A DNA stretch of 20,373 bases from a virus. The translations under genes and the position numbers were made by a program. The notes beneath the pieces are model-generated. The model searched no databases, had not been told where the DNA came from, and saw only the letters and a program-made list of their open reading frames with translations. Every line of letters starts with the position of its first letter. Positions within the stretch are counted from its first letter, which is position 1. The stretch lies in IMG/VR virus record IMGVR_UViG_3300030451_001131, positions 1 through 20,373 of that record. The stretch is one strand, 5' to 3'. Of this stretch, positions 1-10,500 are shown piece by piece.

Positions 1-3000
1 ACCGTCAATGTCACAACCAGATCCACCCAAGAAGGAGATTAGGGAGGAGTTCTGGATGTAAGGTGATGCCTCAATAACGGGCAAATCTAAGAAAGCATTT
101 AATAGTGGGAAGGTATACTTGGATGCATCCTGTTCTACAATAAGAGGATCAGGATTCGTTACAGTTCCACTGTATAGAGATGCACTAGAAAGAACGTTAT
201 CTAATATACCCCAGTTTGTAGTTAATGCAGATACAACATTAGCACACTCAGGTGCAGATGGGTCTACTGTAATAGAACCATTAGAAATAGGAGTAATCTG
301 TGAGAAGAAACCTGGTTCTAAATCATTTCTAATTGCTTTAATGCAAAGTTCTTTAGCGTAAGCAAATATTGCACGAGTATAATCTACTTCTTCAGTAACG
401 TGTGCTATAGCACCACTAGAGATGTATAAGTTTGCAGCTTCTACAATCTTAGAGTTACCACCATAACGTAAGTCATACTGGAATGCTCTAACGATATGAA
501 GAATATCATCAAGACATTGTTGATCTCCTGCAGATACTGTTCTTGTTACAGAATTTAAGTTTCCATATGAACCATCAGTACCTAATGCAGTAGTTACTAT
601 AGTGAATAGAGTATCAATTGCAGAAACTACGTTAGCACATGTCGGATTAGTTGCAGCTGTATCTGTTGCATGTGCAAGACTATCAGTTCCAATTGCTACT
701 TCAACTATAGAGAATAAAGTATCAATAGATGATTTAACTGCAGCACATCCACCAGGATCTACAGTAATTGTTAAATCTTTTGTTTGATTTAATCCATGCC
801 AACCTCTTACGTTAACAGTTTCATTAGCACAAACTTGTTGAGAAATATCACTTGCAAGTTCAAAGACTGCTCTTGCTTGGAACTCCTCACCATCTACATG
901 AGTAGTACCAACAAAGTAACCTGCATGATCATAAACTGCATCATTACCACCATGAGCAATATTATATGCAACAGCTCTCAATACATCAGAAGCATCATCC
1001 TTACAATTATCATTATGACCAGGAATTGCAAAACCAGGATCATTGATTGGATCAGTTGATCTAGGATATGCCTTAGTACTTCCATCTCCATGTGTACAAC
1101 TTAACTGTAATGATTCTCTAGAAATTTTGACTGTAGAAGTTGCGTAACTAATGGCATCAGCAACAGCACTCTGATAAGTGTGAGGTGTTGTATTGGTTGA
1201 AGGAATAGTATCCAATACTAATACATCAAATGTATTAGTAGTTACATTAGCAATCGTAATCCACTTGTTAGCAATTGGATCTGTTGAACGAGGATATGCG
1301 GTTGTTCCACCACCACTATGAGTACAACTAAAGCTTATAGCACCAACATCAAACTTAACTTTATCACCAGCACTAAATCCATGATTGTTAATGGTGACAG
1401 TCATAATACCCGTTGAAGGATTATATGCACCACCAGTTGCTGTATGTGTTGTTGGAGCAGTAAATGTATTTGCACCAACAGTCAATGTCAATGCACCTGT
1501 AGTTGCATTGTAAGATCCTGCAGAAGGAATGTAATTATTAATAGTAGATGCAGTTGCCCTCTTAACACCGTTTGTAGTAGCAGATGCAAATGTATGTGCA
1601 TAGTTACCACCCTGTGTAACTGAGTTATTAAGAGCAGAATCAAATACGTGTGTTGTTGTATTGGATGACTTACCAACATCAAGAGTAATTGTAGTACCAG
1701 TTACTGATTGTACAGTGACTGCGGTATCATAAGATCTGTCACGTTTTTGTTTGATACCATTAGCAATTGCAGATACAAATGTATGAGCATCAGTATTTGT
1801 AGAAGGTTGAGTTTCTAGAACTTGTATTGTAAAGTTTGTAGTATCAACAACAGTTACTTTTTGCCATTTACCAGCAATAAAGTCAGAAGAACGTGGATAA
1901 GTCTTAGTTGATGGTGTACCACCATATGCACAACTGAATGATATGCTATCGTTGTCAAACTTAACCCAATCACCATTTCTCATTCCATGAGCTGCAGTAG
2001 TGGTGATATTCATAATACCCGTTGTTGGGTTGTATGTTGTACCAGTTGTTGCAGTATGAGTATCAATAGTTGCACGAGGATATGCATGTTGTGTTGCTTG
2101 ACTATCCTCATCACACTTGAATGTTATTGCACCTTGTGCAAGTTTGATTGATGTGTTGGCAGTAATTGTATGGTTACCAATAGTTAATTCCATCAATCCT
2201 GTAACAGGATCGTAAGTTGCACCTGAAGGTGTGTAAGTTACTGGTAAAGTAGTACCAACGTTTACAGTGAATGTATTTGTAGTTACATTACCTACACTTA
2301 ACCAACTATTAGATACTGGATCTGTTGACCTTGGATATGTGTGTAGTGAGAATTGATTATCCATCTCACATCTAAAGGTCAATGAATTATTTGCTATCTG
2401 AATTTTTTCTCCAGCAGTAAATCCATGATTATTGATGGTTACTGTCAATACACCTGTAGCAGGTTCATATGCTGCTCCAGTTACTGTGTGTTGTGTAAAT
2501 CCAACATCATTATAAACTATTGCTCTTTCAACTGCATTAGCAATAGCACTAGACCATGTATGTGCAGTTATGTTAGAAGATACTCCTACCTGAACACGAA
2601 TTTGATTAGCATCTAATACCTGAACACCAATCCATTTGTTATACCATGGATCAGTAACACGAGGATATGATTTGATAGATGCACCACTATCTTGTGCACA
2701 TGTAAACTTAATTGATTCTGGAGCAAACTTAACTCTATCACCATCAACAAATGGATGACCTGCAATGGTCAAATCCATATATCCAGTAATAGGATTATAT
2801 GAACCTCCAGTTGGTTGGAATTGATATGTTGAAGTTCCTTGGAAGGTATGAGCAGTTGTATTAGTAGGTGTTGTACCGTTTAATGCATTGATTGTAATAT
2901 CATTACCTGATACTGCGTCAATAGGAACATCAGTTAGACTAGAGATATAACGTTCTACTGCTTCAGCTGCAATGAATGAATTGTTTTTGTTAAGTAAATT

Positions 3001-6000
3001 AGCAGCATCAGCAACACTATTATTAACTACGTTATCTAAAGTTGTTAACTCATAATGTTGAGGATGAGTACTATGAGGATGTCTAAGAATTGGTAAGTTA
3101 CGTATAACTTTAGAAGCATAACCTTTTGCATAGTTAAATGCTTCTACATACTTACTTTGATTACTTGTAGTTACTTGTGTAATGAAGTAATTAGCAGCAT
3201 CATAAACTCTATCATTACCACCCCATTTTAAGTTGTGATAAACAGATTTTTCAAGGAAGTCTTTAATATCATCAGTACAATTTTGTGTTCCACCTGTTAC
3301 TGTATATGATGGGTTTGCAGCAAGCATTCTCTTAACTGCAACCTCAGCAATCATTTCAGCATTTGCAGCAAGTGCATCTGCAGCATCAGCTTGCTTATTA
3401 TTATATGGGAAAGTATTTGGAGTTCTAAATGGTTTTCTTATATCTTCAAAAGTACCATCTGTTCCAGTTGCACTTCCAATAGAATTGATACCAATATTAA
3501 GAACAAAAGTTCTGTTATCAAGAACATCATCAATAGCCCATGTACCATTGATTCCTGATGTGCTACTACCTGCTATTACAACACCAGCAGAGACACCTAC
3601 GTTTGCTGTAATTGTTGTTGGACTTACAGAAGTAATTGGGATTGCGGTGTTATATGCAGGATCAGTTGATCTTGGATATGAATGACTAGTTGTATAATTA
3701 TCTTTACTGCACTTAAATGCCAATTTACCAGCACCAATAGTTACAGTATCTGAAGTTGTGAATGAGTGAGACCCAATGGTCATTACCAATTCACCTGTAA
3801 CAGCATCATAAGTTGCTGTAGTTACATCTTTCTGTACACTACCAGCAGTAATTGTAATTGCATTAGTTACTGTACCACCAGTATATTGGTGAACATGATT
3901 TCTAAATCCTGGTTGAATATTATGTCCAGTATTAACTTTAACTGTAAGTTTGCCAGCACCAAAACTCCATTCAGTAATTGGTGTAGCAACTACATCTGCT
4001 ACAGCATTAAATGTAGTGGGTCCTATTACTAAATTGCTAGATCTAGTAGCAGAATTTTCATGATATGATTTAACATATCCATATGCTTCCTCTGCAATAA
4101 ATTCTTGGTTATTTCTAATTGATTCAGCACCATCTCTATAACGATCTGTTTGAGAGATCTTAGTAAATCCATAAGGAGAGTTTCTTAGTGATGCTAGAAC
4201 GTAGTTGTTAGATGCAATAACTGATTGGTCACCAGTTGGATTTAAAGTAGCATTAACATTACTAAACTCACCTCTGACAACAAACTGAGTAGAGTAACCA
4301 TCAGCACGTTCAATACGATGAGTAACATACTTACGTCCATTTAGATCTGAAGTATTATCTAAGATACTAACAGTTGATCCAGTTGCAGTTGCAGTATTTG
4401 TTGTAGACTGAATATCTGCTGTTTTAAGTACAAAAGTAATAGTAGTGTTTGAACTATTGTACCTAGCATGACCCATACCTAAGGCAGTATTGGTTGGTAG
4501 TGTTGGAGTTCCAGATCCTAAAGAGAAATTAGCAATATGATATGTCTTACTTAATGCTTCTGATCCAGTTCCACTAAAGTTAAATTTAAGACCACATTCC
4601 CCAAGAGTTATCCAGTTACCAAATAATGCAGTAGTTAAACCATTGTCTGCAGTGCTTATAGTAACAGTAACTTCACCAGATGATAAAGACCAAGAAGTAT
4701 TAGTAGAAGAACCAAAATTAATTGCAGAACTTTGGAAACCATAGAGGATAATTTCTTGACCAACTTCATAGTCATGGAACCCAGTTGCAGTGGTATTAAT
4801 AATAGGACCACTATAGGTAGCTTGAGTTGCTAGTGAGGTGTCTATAGTTGTTACAGAGAACAACTTAGTTGCAAGATCAAATCTATGATATCCACTACCA
4901 GATGTGGTAAATGTTAGAGTTACAGGATCATCAGTAACACCATCAGCAGCTTTCTGAACAGCGTTAGCAGCAGATGCTGCAAGTCTTATCCAGTTAGCAT
5001 TTTCAACATAAACGTAGTAAGTAGTTCCATCAGTAAGTCCACTGATTCCACCCATCTTACTTGAACGATATATTACACCATCCCCAGTTTTAAATCCATG
5101 AGTATCAATAAAGATATTGTTACTCTCTGGCATAATTTTACCAGTGCTAAACTTATGAAGTTTAGTATCTGTAGATACTGTTGTTATATCTTTTCTACCT
5201 GTTGTTGAAGTAGTTGAAGTAGCGTTTGGCCAAGTATCAAAAAGTTGAATAGTATTAGCATCAACCTTCCTCACATAGTACGCTGTACTGTCGATTAAAC
5301 CGCCTAGAGCAACAGTGTTTTCATCTTTCTGATAGTAGACCTGGTCCCCTGTTTTAAGTGTATGTGCAGTAATTGTAATACTATCTGTAGTCAAATTGAC
5401 CTTAGTGGAATCAGCAGGGAAAGCAACTGTTTCTCTCTCAGCATTAATAGTATGCTGATAAATCTGGTTAGAGATTGTCTCTAATTCTGGTCTTAATGAT
5501 TCAGCATCTGATACGTCAAATCTATCAGACACACCTGCATTATTAATGTCAGTAATAATATTTGCTGCTACAGCATCATAGAATACTTTTTCAGCGTCTT
5601 GGAATACATCATTAACACCTGAGGTAATAAGTATTTCAACACTACCAGTTGAGTATGGTGATGCTTGAGGACCTGTGAAATTAATAGTTTGAATTGTACC
5701 AAGTGTACCTGAAGATCCACCTTGTACAAAGTAACCAGTTTGTAGAGTTGTATTGTTACCTGTGTGGTTAGTAAAGGTAATTTTAAATAAGTTATCACCA
5801 CGGAATTTATCACCAGGTATAGATGGGATTTGTCCCAATTCTGGTTCGTAGTAAAGTCTTTGTTTGTCATCAAACACAAACGCATACTTCCAAGTATGAA
5901 TTACTGAACTCTGTGGGTCTGATGGGTTTTGTAGTGCATCTCTGAATACAACACCAAACACATACGTCTCGTTAGACGCTTTGATCATGTGACGATCACG

Positions 6001-6948
6001 ATTTTGTGGTCTAACAATTACACGACGTAAGTTGTCACCAATTAGTGAACAGTTTCTAGGAAGTGAAATTGGGTTGTCTTCTAGATACTCACCACCAGAT
6101 ACGATCAGTGAAACGTATTCATCACTAGGATCTGGGACTGCTTTCTGTAAAGTGTAAGCAATTTGTGCTGCTTTTTTAATAGTTTTAACTGGTCTTGCAG
6201 CTGAACGACCATCGTTAGCATCATTACCAATAGTTTGTGATACGTAAACACGACCACCAGTGTCATTAGTAGCAACTTGATATACAAAATCAGTGGTAGC
6301 AATTCTTCTTGACTGATCAGTTAGAGGAGGAGTGTCAGCAGTTGGATAGAATGTAGTACCAAAAGTAGGACTTGTAACGTCTGTATCTTCAAAGTTTATT
6401 AAATTAGGAGCACGAAGAGCAAGTGCAGGGTTGATAATAGTATCAATATCAAGGTTTGTAACCTGTGCAGTATCAGAAATGATAGAACGAGTTGTTCTAA
6501 TCTGACCTTCTACATCGAGTTCATACTGAGGATCGTTAGTATTAACACCAACACGAATATTATTTGCCTGATTCTGATTTAAAACTAAGGCATCTTTTTC
6601 ATTAGCACCTGTACCTACAGCTAATTCAATAGATTCATCACCTTGAAGTTGTAAAGAACGTACCTTTCTATATGCAAGAGTATTACCTGCAGTAATTACA
6701 CCTAAATTTGAACTACTAAAACTTAAAGTATCATCATCTACCTTCGCAACCGTGTAAATTCCATCAGTCTCACCTCCAGTTAAAAAGTCAATATAAAGTT
6801 TTTCATTGCCTATAAAACCATGGGCAACAGAAACTATATTGACAACTCCTGCAGCTGTTCGACTATACGTTGCGTTTATCCAAGCACCTGTGGGTTTTAC
6901 ACCAGAAGCCTCAATTCTCTGTTGTTGGGAATTAAACTTAAGACTCAT
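1..6948 (-). CDS. Giant modular virion structural protein / tail fibre (partial, 3' end outside window)
   Basis: I read every codon from the ATG at 6946-6948 to base 1 and found no stop, so at least 2316 residues are encoded and the gene continues past the left edge. The start follows AAGGA (6956-6960) with 7 nt spacing; this ribosome site overlaps the stop of the 177-aa gene. The N-terminus (MSLKFNSQQQRIEASG) leads to an HGF-type module (His42), then a pectate-lyase-like beta-helix segment at residues 231-361 (GGRVYVSQ, GNDANDGRSA, GGEYLEDNP, SLIGDNLRR, AFVFDD). The middle holds many repeats: HGF/GDxV modules (His529, His617), three helical FIAEEA-like motifs (about 950, 1199, 1325), three GGN helical motifs (1242, 2000, 2163) and seven YPRxxDP modules (1091-1967). 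The last visible residues (LPVIEASPYIQ, FLGGSGCDIDG, 2290-2316) again look like the beta-helix of cyanophage fibre-like proteins. Probable role: very large host-contact or baseplate-attached fibre. Family recognition is from memory; receptor and exact location are unknown. Confidence 0.93.
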   Translation of the reverse strand, partial: MSLKFNSQQQRIEASGVKPTGAWINATYSRTAAGVVNIVSVAHGFIGNEKLYIDFLTGGETDGIYTVAKVDDDTLSFSSSNLGVITAGNTLAYRKVRSLQLQGDESIELAVGTGANEKDALVLNQNQANNIRVGVNTNDPQYELDVEGQIRTTRSIISDTAQVTNLDIDTIINPALALRAPNLINFEDTDVTSPTFGTTFYPTADTPPLTDQSRRIATTDFVYQVATNDTGGRVYVSQTIGNDANDGRSAARPVKTIKKAAQIAYTLQKAVPDPSDEYVSLIVSGGEYLEDNPISLPRNCSLIGDNLRRVIVRPQNRDRHMIKASNETYVFGVVFRDALQNPSDPQSSVIHTWKYAFVFDDKQRLYYEPELGQIPSIPGDKFRGDNLFKITFTNHTGNNTTLQTGYFVQGGSSGTLGTIQTINFTGPQASPYSTGSVEILITSGVNDVFQDAEKVFYDAVAANIITDINNAGVSDRFDVSDAESLRPELETISNQIYQHTINAERETVAFPADSTKVNLTTDSITITAHTLKTGDQVYYQKDENTVALGGLIDSTAYYVRKVDANTIQLFDTWPNATSTTSTTGRKDITTVSTDTKLHKFSTGKIMPESNNIFIDTHGFKTGDGVIYRSSKMGGISGLTDGTTYYVYVENANWIRLAASAANAVQKAADGVTDDPVTLTFTTSGSGYHRFDLATKLFSVTTIDTSLATQATYSGPIINTTATGFHDYEVGQEIILYGFQSSAINFGSSTNTSWSLSSGEVTVTISTADNGLTTALFGNWITLGECGLKFNFSGTGSEALSKTYHIANFSLGSGTPTLPTNTALGMGHARYNSSNTTITFVLKTADIQSTTNTATATGSTVSILDNTSDLNGRKYVTHRIERADGYSTQFVVRGEFSNVNATLNPTGDQSVIASNNYVLASLRNSPYGFTKISQTDRYRDGAESIRNNQEFIAEEAYGYVKSYHENSATRSSNLVIGPTTFNAVADVVATPITEWSFGAGKLTVKVNTGHNIQPGFRNHVHQYTGGTVTNAITITAGSVQKDVTTATYDAVTGELVMTIGSHSFTTSDTVTIGAGKLAFKCSKDNYTTSHSYPRSTDPAYNTAIPITSVSPTTITANVGVSAGVVIAGSSTSGINGTWAIDDVLDNRTFVLNIGINSIGSATGTDGTFEDIRKPFRTPNTFPYNNKQADAADALAANAEMIAEVAVKRMLAANPSYTVTGGTQNCTDDIKDFLEKSVYHNLKWGGNDRVYDAANYFITQVTTSNQSKYVEAFNYAKGYASKVIRNLPILRHPHSTHPQHYELTTLDNVVNNSVADAANLLNKNNSFIAAEAVERYISSLTDVPIDAVSGNDITINALNGTTPTNTTAHTFQGTSTYQFQPTGGSYNPITGYMDLTIAGHPFVDGDRVKFAPESIKFTCAQDSGASIKSYPRVTDPWYNKWIGVQVLDANQIRVQVGVSSNITAHTWSSAIANAVERAIVYNDVGFTQHTVTGAAYEPATGVLTVTINNHGFTAGEKIQIANNSLTFRCEMDNQFSLHTYPRSTDPVSNSWLSVGNVTTNTFTVNVGTTLPVTYTPSGATYDPVTGLMELTIGNHTITANTSIKLAQGAITFKCDEDSQATQHAYPRATIDTHTATTGTTYNPTTGIMNITTTAAHGMRNGDWVKFDNDSISFSCAYGGTPSTKTYPRSSDFIAGKWQKVTVVDTTNFTIQVLETQPSTNTDAHTFVSAIANGIKQKRDRSYDTAVTVQSVTGTTITLDVGKSSNTTTHVFDSALNNSVTQGGNYAHTFASATTNGVKRATASTINNYIPSAGSYNATTGALTLTVGANTFTAPTTHTATGGAYNPSTGIMTVTINNHGFSAGDKVKFDVGAISFSCTHSGGGTTAYPRSTDPIANKWITIANVTTNTFDVLVLDTIPSTNTTPHTYQSAVADAISYATSTVKISRESLQLSCTHGDGSTKAYPRSTDPINDPGFAIPGHNDNCKDDASDVLRAVAYNIAHGGNDAVYDHAGYFVGTTHVDGEEFQARAVFELASDISQQVCANETVNVRGWHGLNQTKDLTITVDPGGCAAVKSSIDTLFSIVEVAIGTDSLAHATDTAATNPTCANVVSAIDTLFTIVTTALGTDGSYGNLNSVTRTVSAGDQQCLDDILHIVRAFQYDLRYGGNSKIVEAANLYISSGAIAHVTEEVDYTRAIFAYAKELCIKAIRNDLEPGFFSQITPISNGSITVDPSAPECANVVSALTTNWGILDNVLSSASLYSGTVTNPDPLIVEQDASKYTFPLLNAFLDLPVIEASPYIQNSSLISFLGGSGCDIDG
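930..3835 (-). repeat. Seven divergent YPRxxDP modules in the left giant protein
   Basis: A module recurs with the pattern YxPxTGxMxxTIxxHxF, GDxVxF, SFxC, YPRxxDP, WxxVxxV, TFxVxV. Its YPR element starts at residues 1091, 1428, 1538, 1623, 1684, 1885 and 1961 (bases about 3678, 2667, 2337, 2082, 1899, 1296 and 1068). Spacing is irregular (61 to 337 residues), and the copies at 1623 and 1961 are degenerate or incomplete, so this is diverged module duplication and not a simple tandem repeat. At the DNA level the YPRSTDP codons give near-identical 20-mers on the plus strand, for example around 1048-1068 and 3658-3678. The module is probably a small beta domain lining the fibre. Confidence 0.85.
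5866..6258 (-). other. First half of pectate-lyase-like beta-helix domain in the left giant protein
   Basis: Residues about 231-361 of the left giant protein. The string GRVYVSQTIGNDANDGRSA, followed by RPVKTIKKAAQIA and GGEYLEDNPISLP, is the opening of the right-handed beta-helix found in many phage tailspikes and cyanophage structural proteins. SLIGDNLRR and IVRPQ are typical turn and strand elements. AFVFDD and RLYYEPELG follow before the repeats begin. Relatives I recall continue the helix soon after this point; here similar sequence only reappears near residue 2290. Confidence 0.75.
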
Positions 6949-6955
6949 TTACCAA

Positions 6956-6960
6956 TCCTT
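6956..6960 (-). promoter_or_regulatory. Ribosome binding site of the left giant gene
   Basis: AAGGA lies 7 nt upstream of the ATG at 6948 and overlaps the TAA of the 177-aa gene. It is the clearest Shine-Dalgarno site in the window, and it supports the chosen start. Confidence 0.8.
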
Positions 6961-7492
6961 ACGATACGAGTGTGATATCTACTAATCCAACCCACTTAAC
7001 TGTGGAACTGGATGTTACTGATTTAACTTCAAAAGTGAAATATGGGGATCCTCCAATTTGAATAGCGTCTGGAGTAACACTCCAATCTTCTTGTCCTGGT
7101 GGATTCGCAGCAATAATATTTTCATATGCAGCAGCTACAGTGGGAACCCCTGTTGCTGATACGGTAACAACTATATCAAATGTAGTAGCATACACATAAG
7201 TATTAGTTGTTGTTTCTTGACCAAATACTCTTGCCTTTACAAAAGCAACTCTATCTGCAGCAAGTGCAGGTGTGTTAGTTGCCAAGGCAGTAGTACCATC
7301 TAATGTTAACTGCAATGTATTATTAGCAGCGTCGGTCTGTCTTTTAAGAATATAGATGTCATGGTTCGCATCAGTGAAATTATCACTAGTCATATGCATA
7401 GATGATATGTTCTTAAGCTCGTAACTTGTGTTAAGAACTTCTTTAGAACCTACAGCGTATCCACCGACTGATGAGAAATTTTTGGTTGGCAT
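6959..7492 (-). CDS. Small virion structural protein (177 aa), late expressed
   Basis: A complete 177-residue protein starting MPTKNFSSVGGYAVG. It resembles small conserved cyanophage structural proteins that begin KNFSSVGGY and end in a KWxxxVxIxxVS-type strand (here VKWVGLVDITLVS). It has no signal peptide, membrane segment or catalytic motif, and the composition (Thr, Ala, Val-rich) suggests a beta protein. The ATG at 7490-7492 lies 22 bases downstream of a perfect T4 late promoter box. GAGG (7505-7508) sits 12 nt upstream of the start, a slightly long spacing. The stop TAA at 6959-6961 is 10 bases from the next start, so it heads a late unit with the left giant gene. A role in attaching or seating that fibre is inference from adjacency only. 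Confidence 0.9.
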   Translation of the reverse strand: MPTKNFSSVGGYAVGSKEVLNTSYELKNISSMHMTSDNFTDANHDIYILKRQTDAANNTLQLTLDGTTALATNTPALAADRVAFVKARVFGQETTTNTYVYATTFDIVVTVSATGVPTVAAAYENIIAANPPGQEDWSVTPDAIQIGGSPYFTFEVKSVTSSSTVKWVGLVDITLVS

Positions 7493-7513
7493 GACGTTAT
7501 ATTACCTCAGGTT

Positions 7514-7521
7514 TATTTATA
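7514..7521 (-). promoter_or_regulatory. T4-type late promoter (TATAAATA) overlapping a stop codon
   Basis: The minus strand reads TATAAATA here, a perfect match to the T4 late promoter used by gp55-type sigma factors and also found in T4-like cyanophages (NATAAATA). The stop TAA of the 2505-aa gene (7517-7519) lies inside the box. Transcription would start about 5-7 bases downstream, leaving a very short leader before the ATG at 7492. It is in the correct orientation to drive the 177-aa gene and the left giant gene. Confidence 0.85.
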
Positions 7522-10500
7522 CCTTGACTTTAGTAGTTGTGAATCTACCAGTAAAGGTTGATGACGATGTTGCTTCAGATGATTTGTTCAAACTGATGTT
7601 AACATTGTTACCAACTACAGCAACTGTAGCGTCCATCAAATCATTATCTGAGGTGATTGAATTAGTCACTGTGTTGTGTGCTGTAGTTCCAGCTGCAGAG
7701 CATATGCTAGTCACTTCAAGCATATGTACTTTACCATCGTTACTTTCAATAGTAACAAGAGTTTTTGCACCCTTGTATGCTGTTTTATCAAACTGAATGA
7801 TAGTTGCATTTGATGCGAATGATGTTAATTCACCACCTTCAACACGACAATCATCAAGTTCTACAAAGTCAGCAGTAGAATCAAAGACTGTTAGATACGA
7901 TGTTGTACCACCGTTCCAACCTCTATTGATTTTCCATGCAGCCTCAGCAGCATTAGCATCTAAAGATATAAATTCTTTACTATCTAATTGAGTAACAAAA
8001 TCTTGTTGTAAAACATCAAGTCTTGATCTGGCAGTAACTGTGTTAGTGATTGCAGTAACTGGGAATGATATATCATGTGTAGGTGTTGATCCTCCAATTA
8101 AGTTACCAGCTATTGTAATAACTTCCTGTTCTTCATAATTAGAACCACCTGCAACTTTGACTACTGAAGCAATATTTCCACTACCATCACTAGTTACTGT
8201 AAATGTAGCACCAACACCCTCAAATTGACCAGTAGATGATACAGCACTGTATGTTTGTGATGTTCCATAATTACCTGGTACAGAAGTTATGGTTCCGATT
8301 GTATCAACAGCACCTTGAACTGGAACTCCTCTAAGTCTAAAACCACTAGAAATTTCAATATCTTTTTTGGATCTAACCTGTAAGATACTTGCTCCAGAGA
8401 AAGTAACTGCAAGTGGATCACCTGCTGCAGTACCATTAAATGTTGCAGTTCCTGCAACGTCAAATGTCTTAGCAGTTCTAAGTGTAAACTTAGTTTGACT
8501 GAGTGATATGGAGTTAACACCTTGGTTAAAGAACTCAAATGTATCTTCGTCTGCACCTGGTGCTGATTCGGTCAACACATAAGTATCTTGGTCAACGTCT
8601 CTAACACCACCAAGAGAAACAAAATCACTTCCGTTATAACCCTCAAACTGTAATTGAGTTGTGTTATATCTGATAGCACCTGCTCTGCGGTTATCAGCAA
8701 CTGGACGTTGGTTTGTAGTACCTGCAGGAACTACGAATGATCCAGTTGTGTCACAAAGAATATCTTTACCTGCACCTGGTTTTAATACTACACCTGTACC
8801 ATCTATATCAGTAACAGTAATAGTTCTTCCAGTTCCACCACCAGCTGCAGTAATTGTAAGTGTTTCGCCAATTCTATAATTCTGACCTTTCGCAACAATA
8901 GTTACAGCAGAGAAATCCCCAGACGCTACTGTGACTGTTACAGTACACCCAGTACCATCTCCAGATGAAGTAGTTGCTGTTGCTGTGTATGTTCCGTCTG
9001 TATATCCAGATCCAACTCCTGTAACTGATACTGCAAGTATTTCACCAAAGGATTTAACTCCTAGAGTACTATTATTAGCAATAACATTATCTCTTACACG
9101 TAAAAGACCTGCATCAAGATTACCTGAGAATGTAGCGTCACCAGTAGCGGTATCAATTTTAAATACCTCAGTTCCACCAGCAGCATCTAAGATATTAAAG
9201 TCTTGATCTGTTCCACCAATAATAGTAAAGTTACCTTGCCCTTTTGGTGAAACTTTAAGATCAACATTAAGATCTGTACCAACAGTTTCAATTAATCCAT
9301 CATTATTAATTTTTATCTGCGTTTCTGGAGCACCAATTGTTACTGATTCATTAGTAGCATCTACTTTTAAGAAAGGATTTAGAGTAGCAACATCACTATC
9401 TACTTGGAAATCTAATGTTTGTAATGTAGCAGTAGGTCCGACATATCCTTTTTGTACACCTGATACAGTTAATCCAATTGAATTAGCACCAGCTCTGAAG
9501 TATCCAGTTTGAGTATTAGATGCAAGTTTAAATGATGGTGCAGTTGCAGTTCCATCTGCTAGAGAAATTGTTGCAGAAGAAATAATACTGTTTCCACTGG
9601 TAGTTAAATCAGTAATTGATGCAGAAGTCTGAACATTAAGAGTTGCAGAAGATAATGCTCCAGTAGTACTAATAGTTCCACCTGAGGTGATACCACCTGT
9701 GACGCTAATCGAACCAGAACCGTTTATATTTTTGAATGTTGTATTACCATCTTTATCAATAGCCCATAACTGAGATGTAGCAGAACCATCATACCCAAGT
9801 TCAATTGGAGTAATATCAGAAACAGTAGCAACTTGAATTGCAATTGCTGTACCAGTAGTTTCTAGTTTTAATGGTGGTGTGTCTATTAATAATAAAGTAT
9901 CATTAGCAAAGAAACCAAAACCTGCTTCAGCTACAACAACGCTATCAAGATAACCTGCTTTAGTTACTGTATATTGGAAACCAGATCCATTTCCTGCAGT
10001 ATCAAAGGAAGGATCCGCAGTTAGAACATCACCTACTGAATAAGGTCCTCCTGTTGTAGAGATATTAGTTACACTTGAAACTGAACGATCGTCTGCGTTT
10101 ATTGTAAATGAAACACCAGAACCAGCATTACCCAACTCGGAGATATCTGCTGTTACTACGTCAGTTGCTTTATATCCTGTACCTTGATTAGTAAATGTCC
10201 AACTAGTTGCTGTTCCTGCAGCTCCAACAACAACAGTTGCTGTAGCACCATATCCAAATACTCCTTGACTTCCAACACCAGTAGATACTGTAAAGTTATT
10301 ACCACTTTGAGGTACAGAACCATATTGAATAGTATCTGCAGATGTCCATGTAGATTTAACTACTAGATATCCCACTGCATTAGCTTGACCTGGTACCCCA
10401 ACCTGTTCAAATTCAAGTGCTGAGGGATTAGATGATGTAATAGAGAATGATTTACCATCCATACTAGAATCGGATAAATCAAAGTTATATGAGTTGTAAC

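Noticed and set aside
930-3835. DNA repeats read as CRISPR-like or as an integrated repeat element
   Set aside because: The repeats keep one reading frame, are diverged and irregularly spaced, and are explained by protein modules.
5568-5885. Minus-strand open frame of 105 codons, and others at 6105-6302 and 1488-1682
   Set aside because: They are in alternative frames inside the left giant gene, which is open in its own frame throughout and carries recognised motifs; their Leu/Gln-rich composition is that of a shifted frame.
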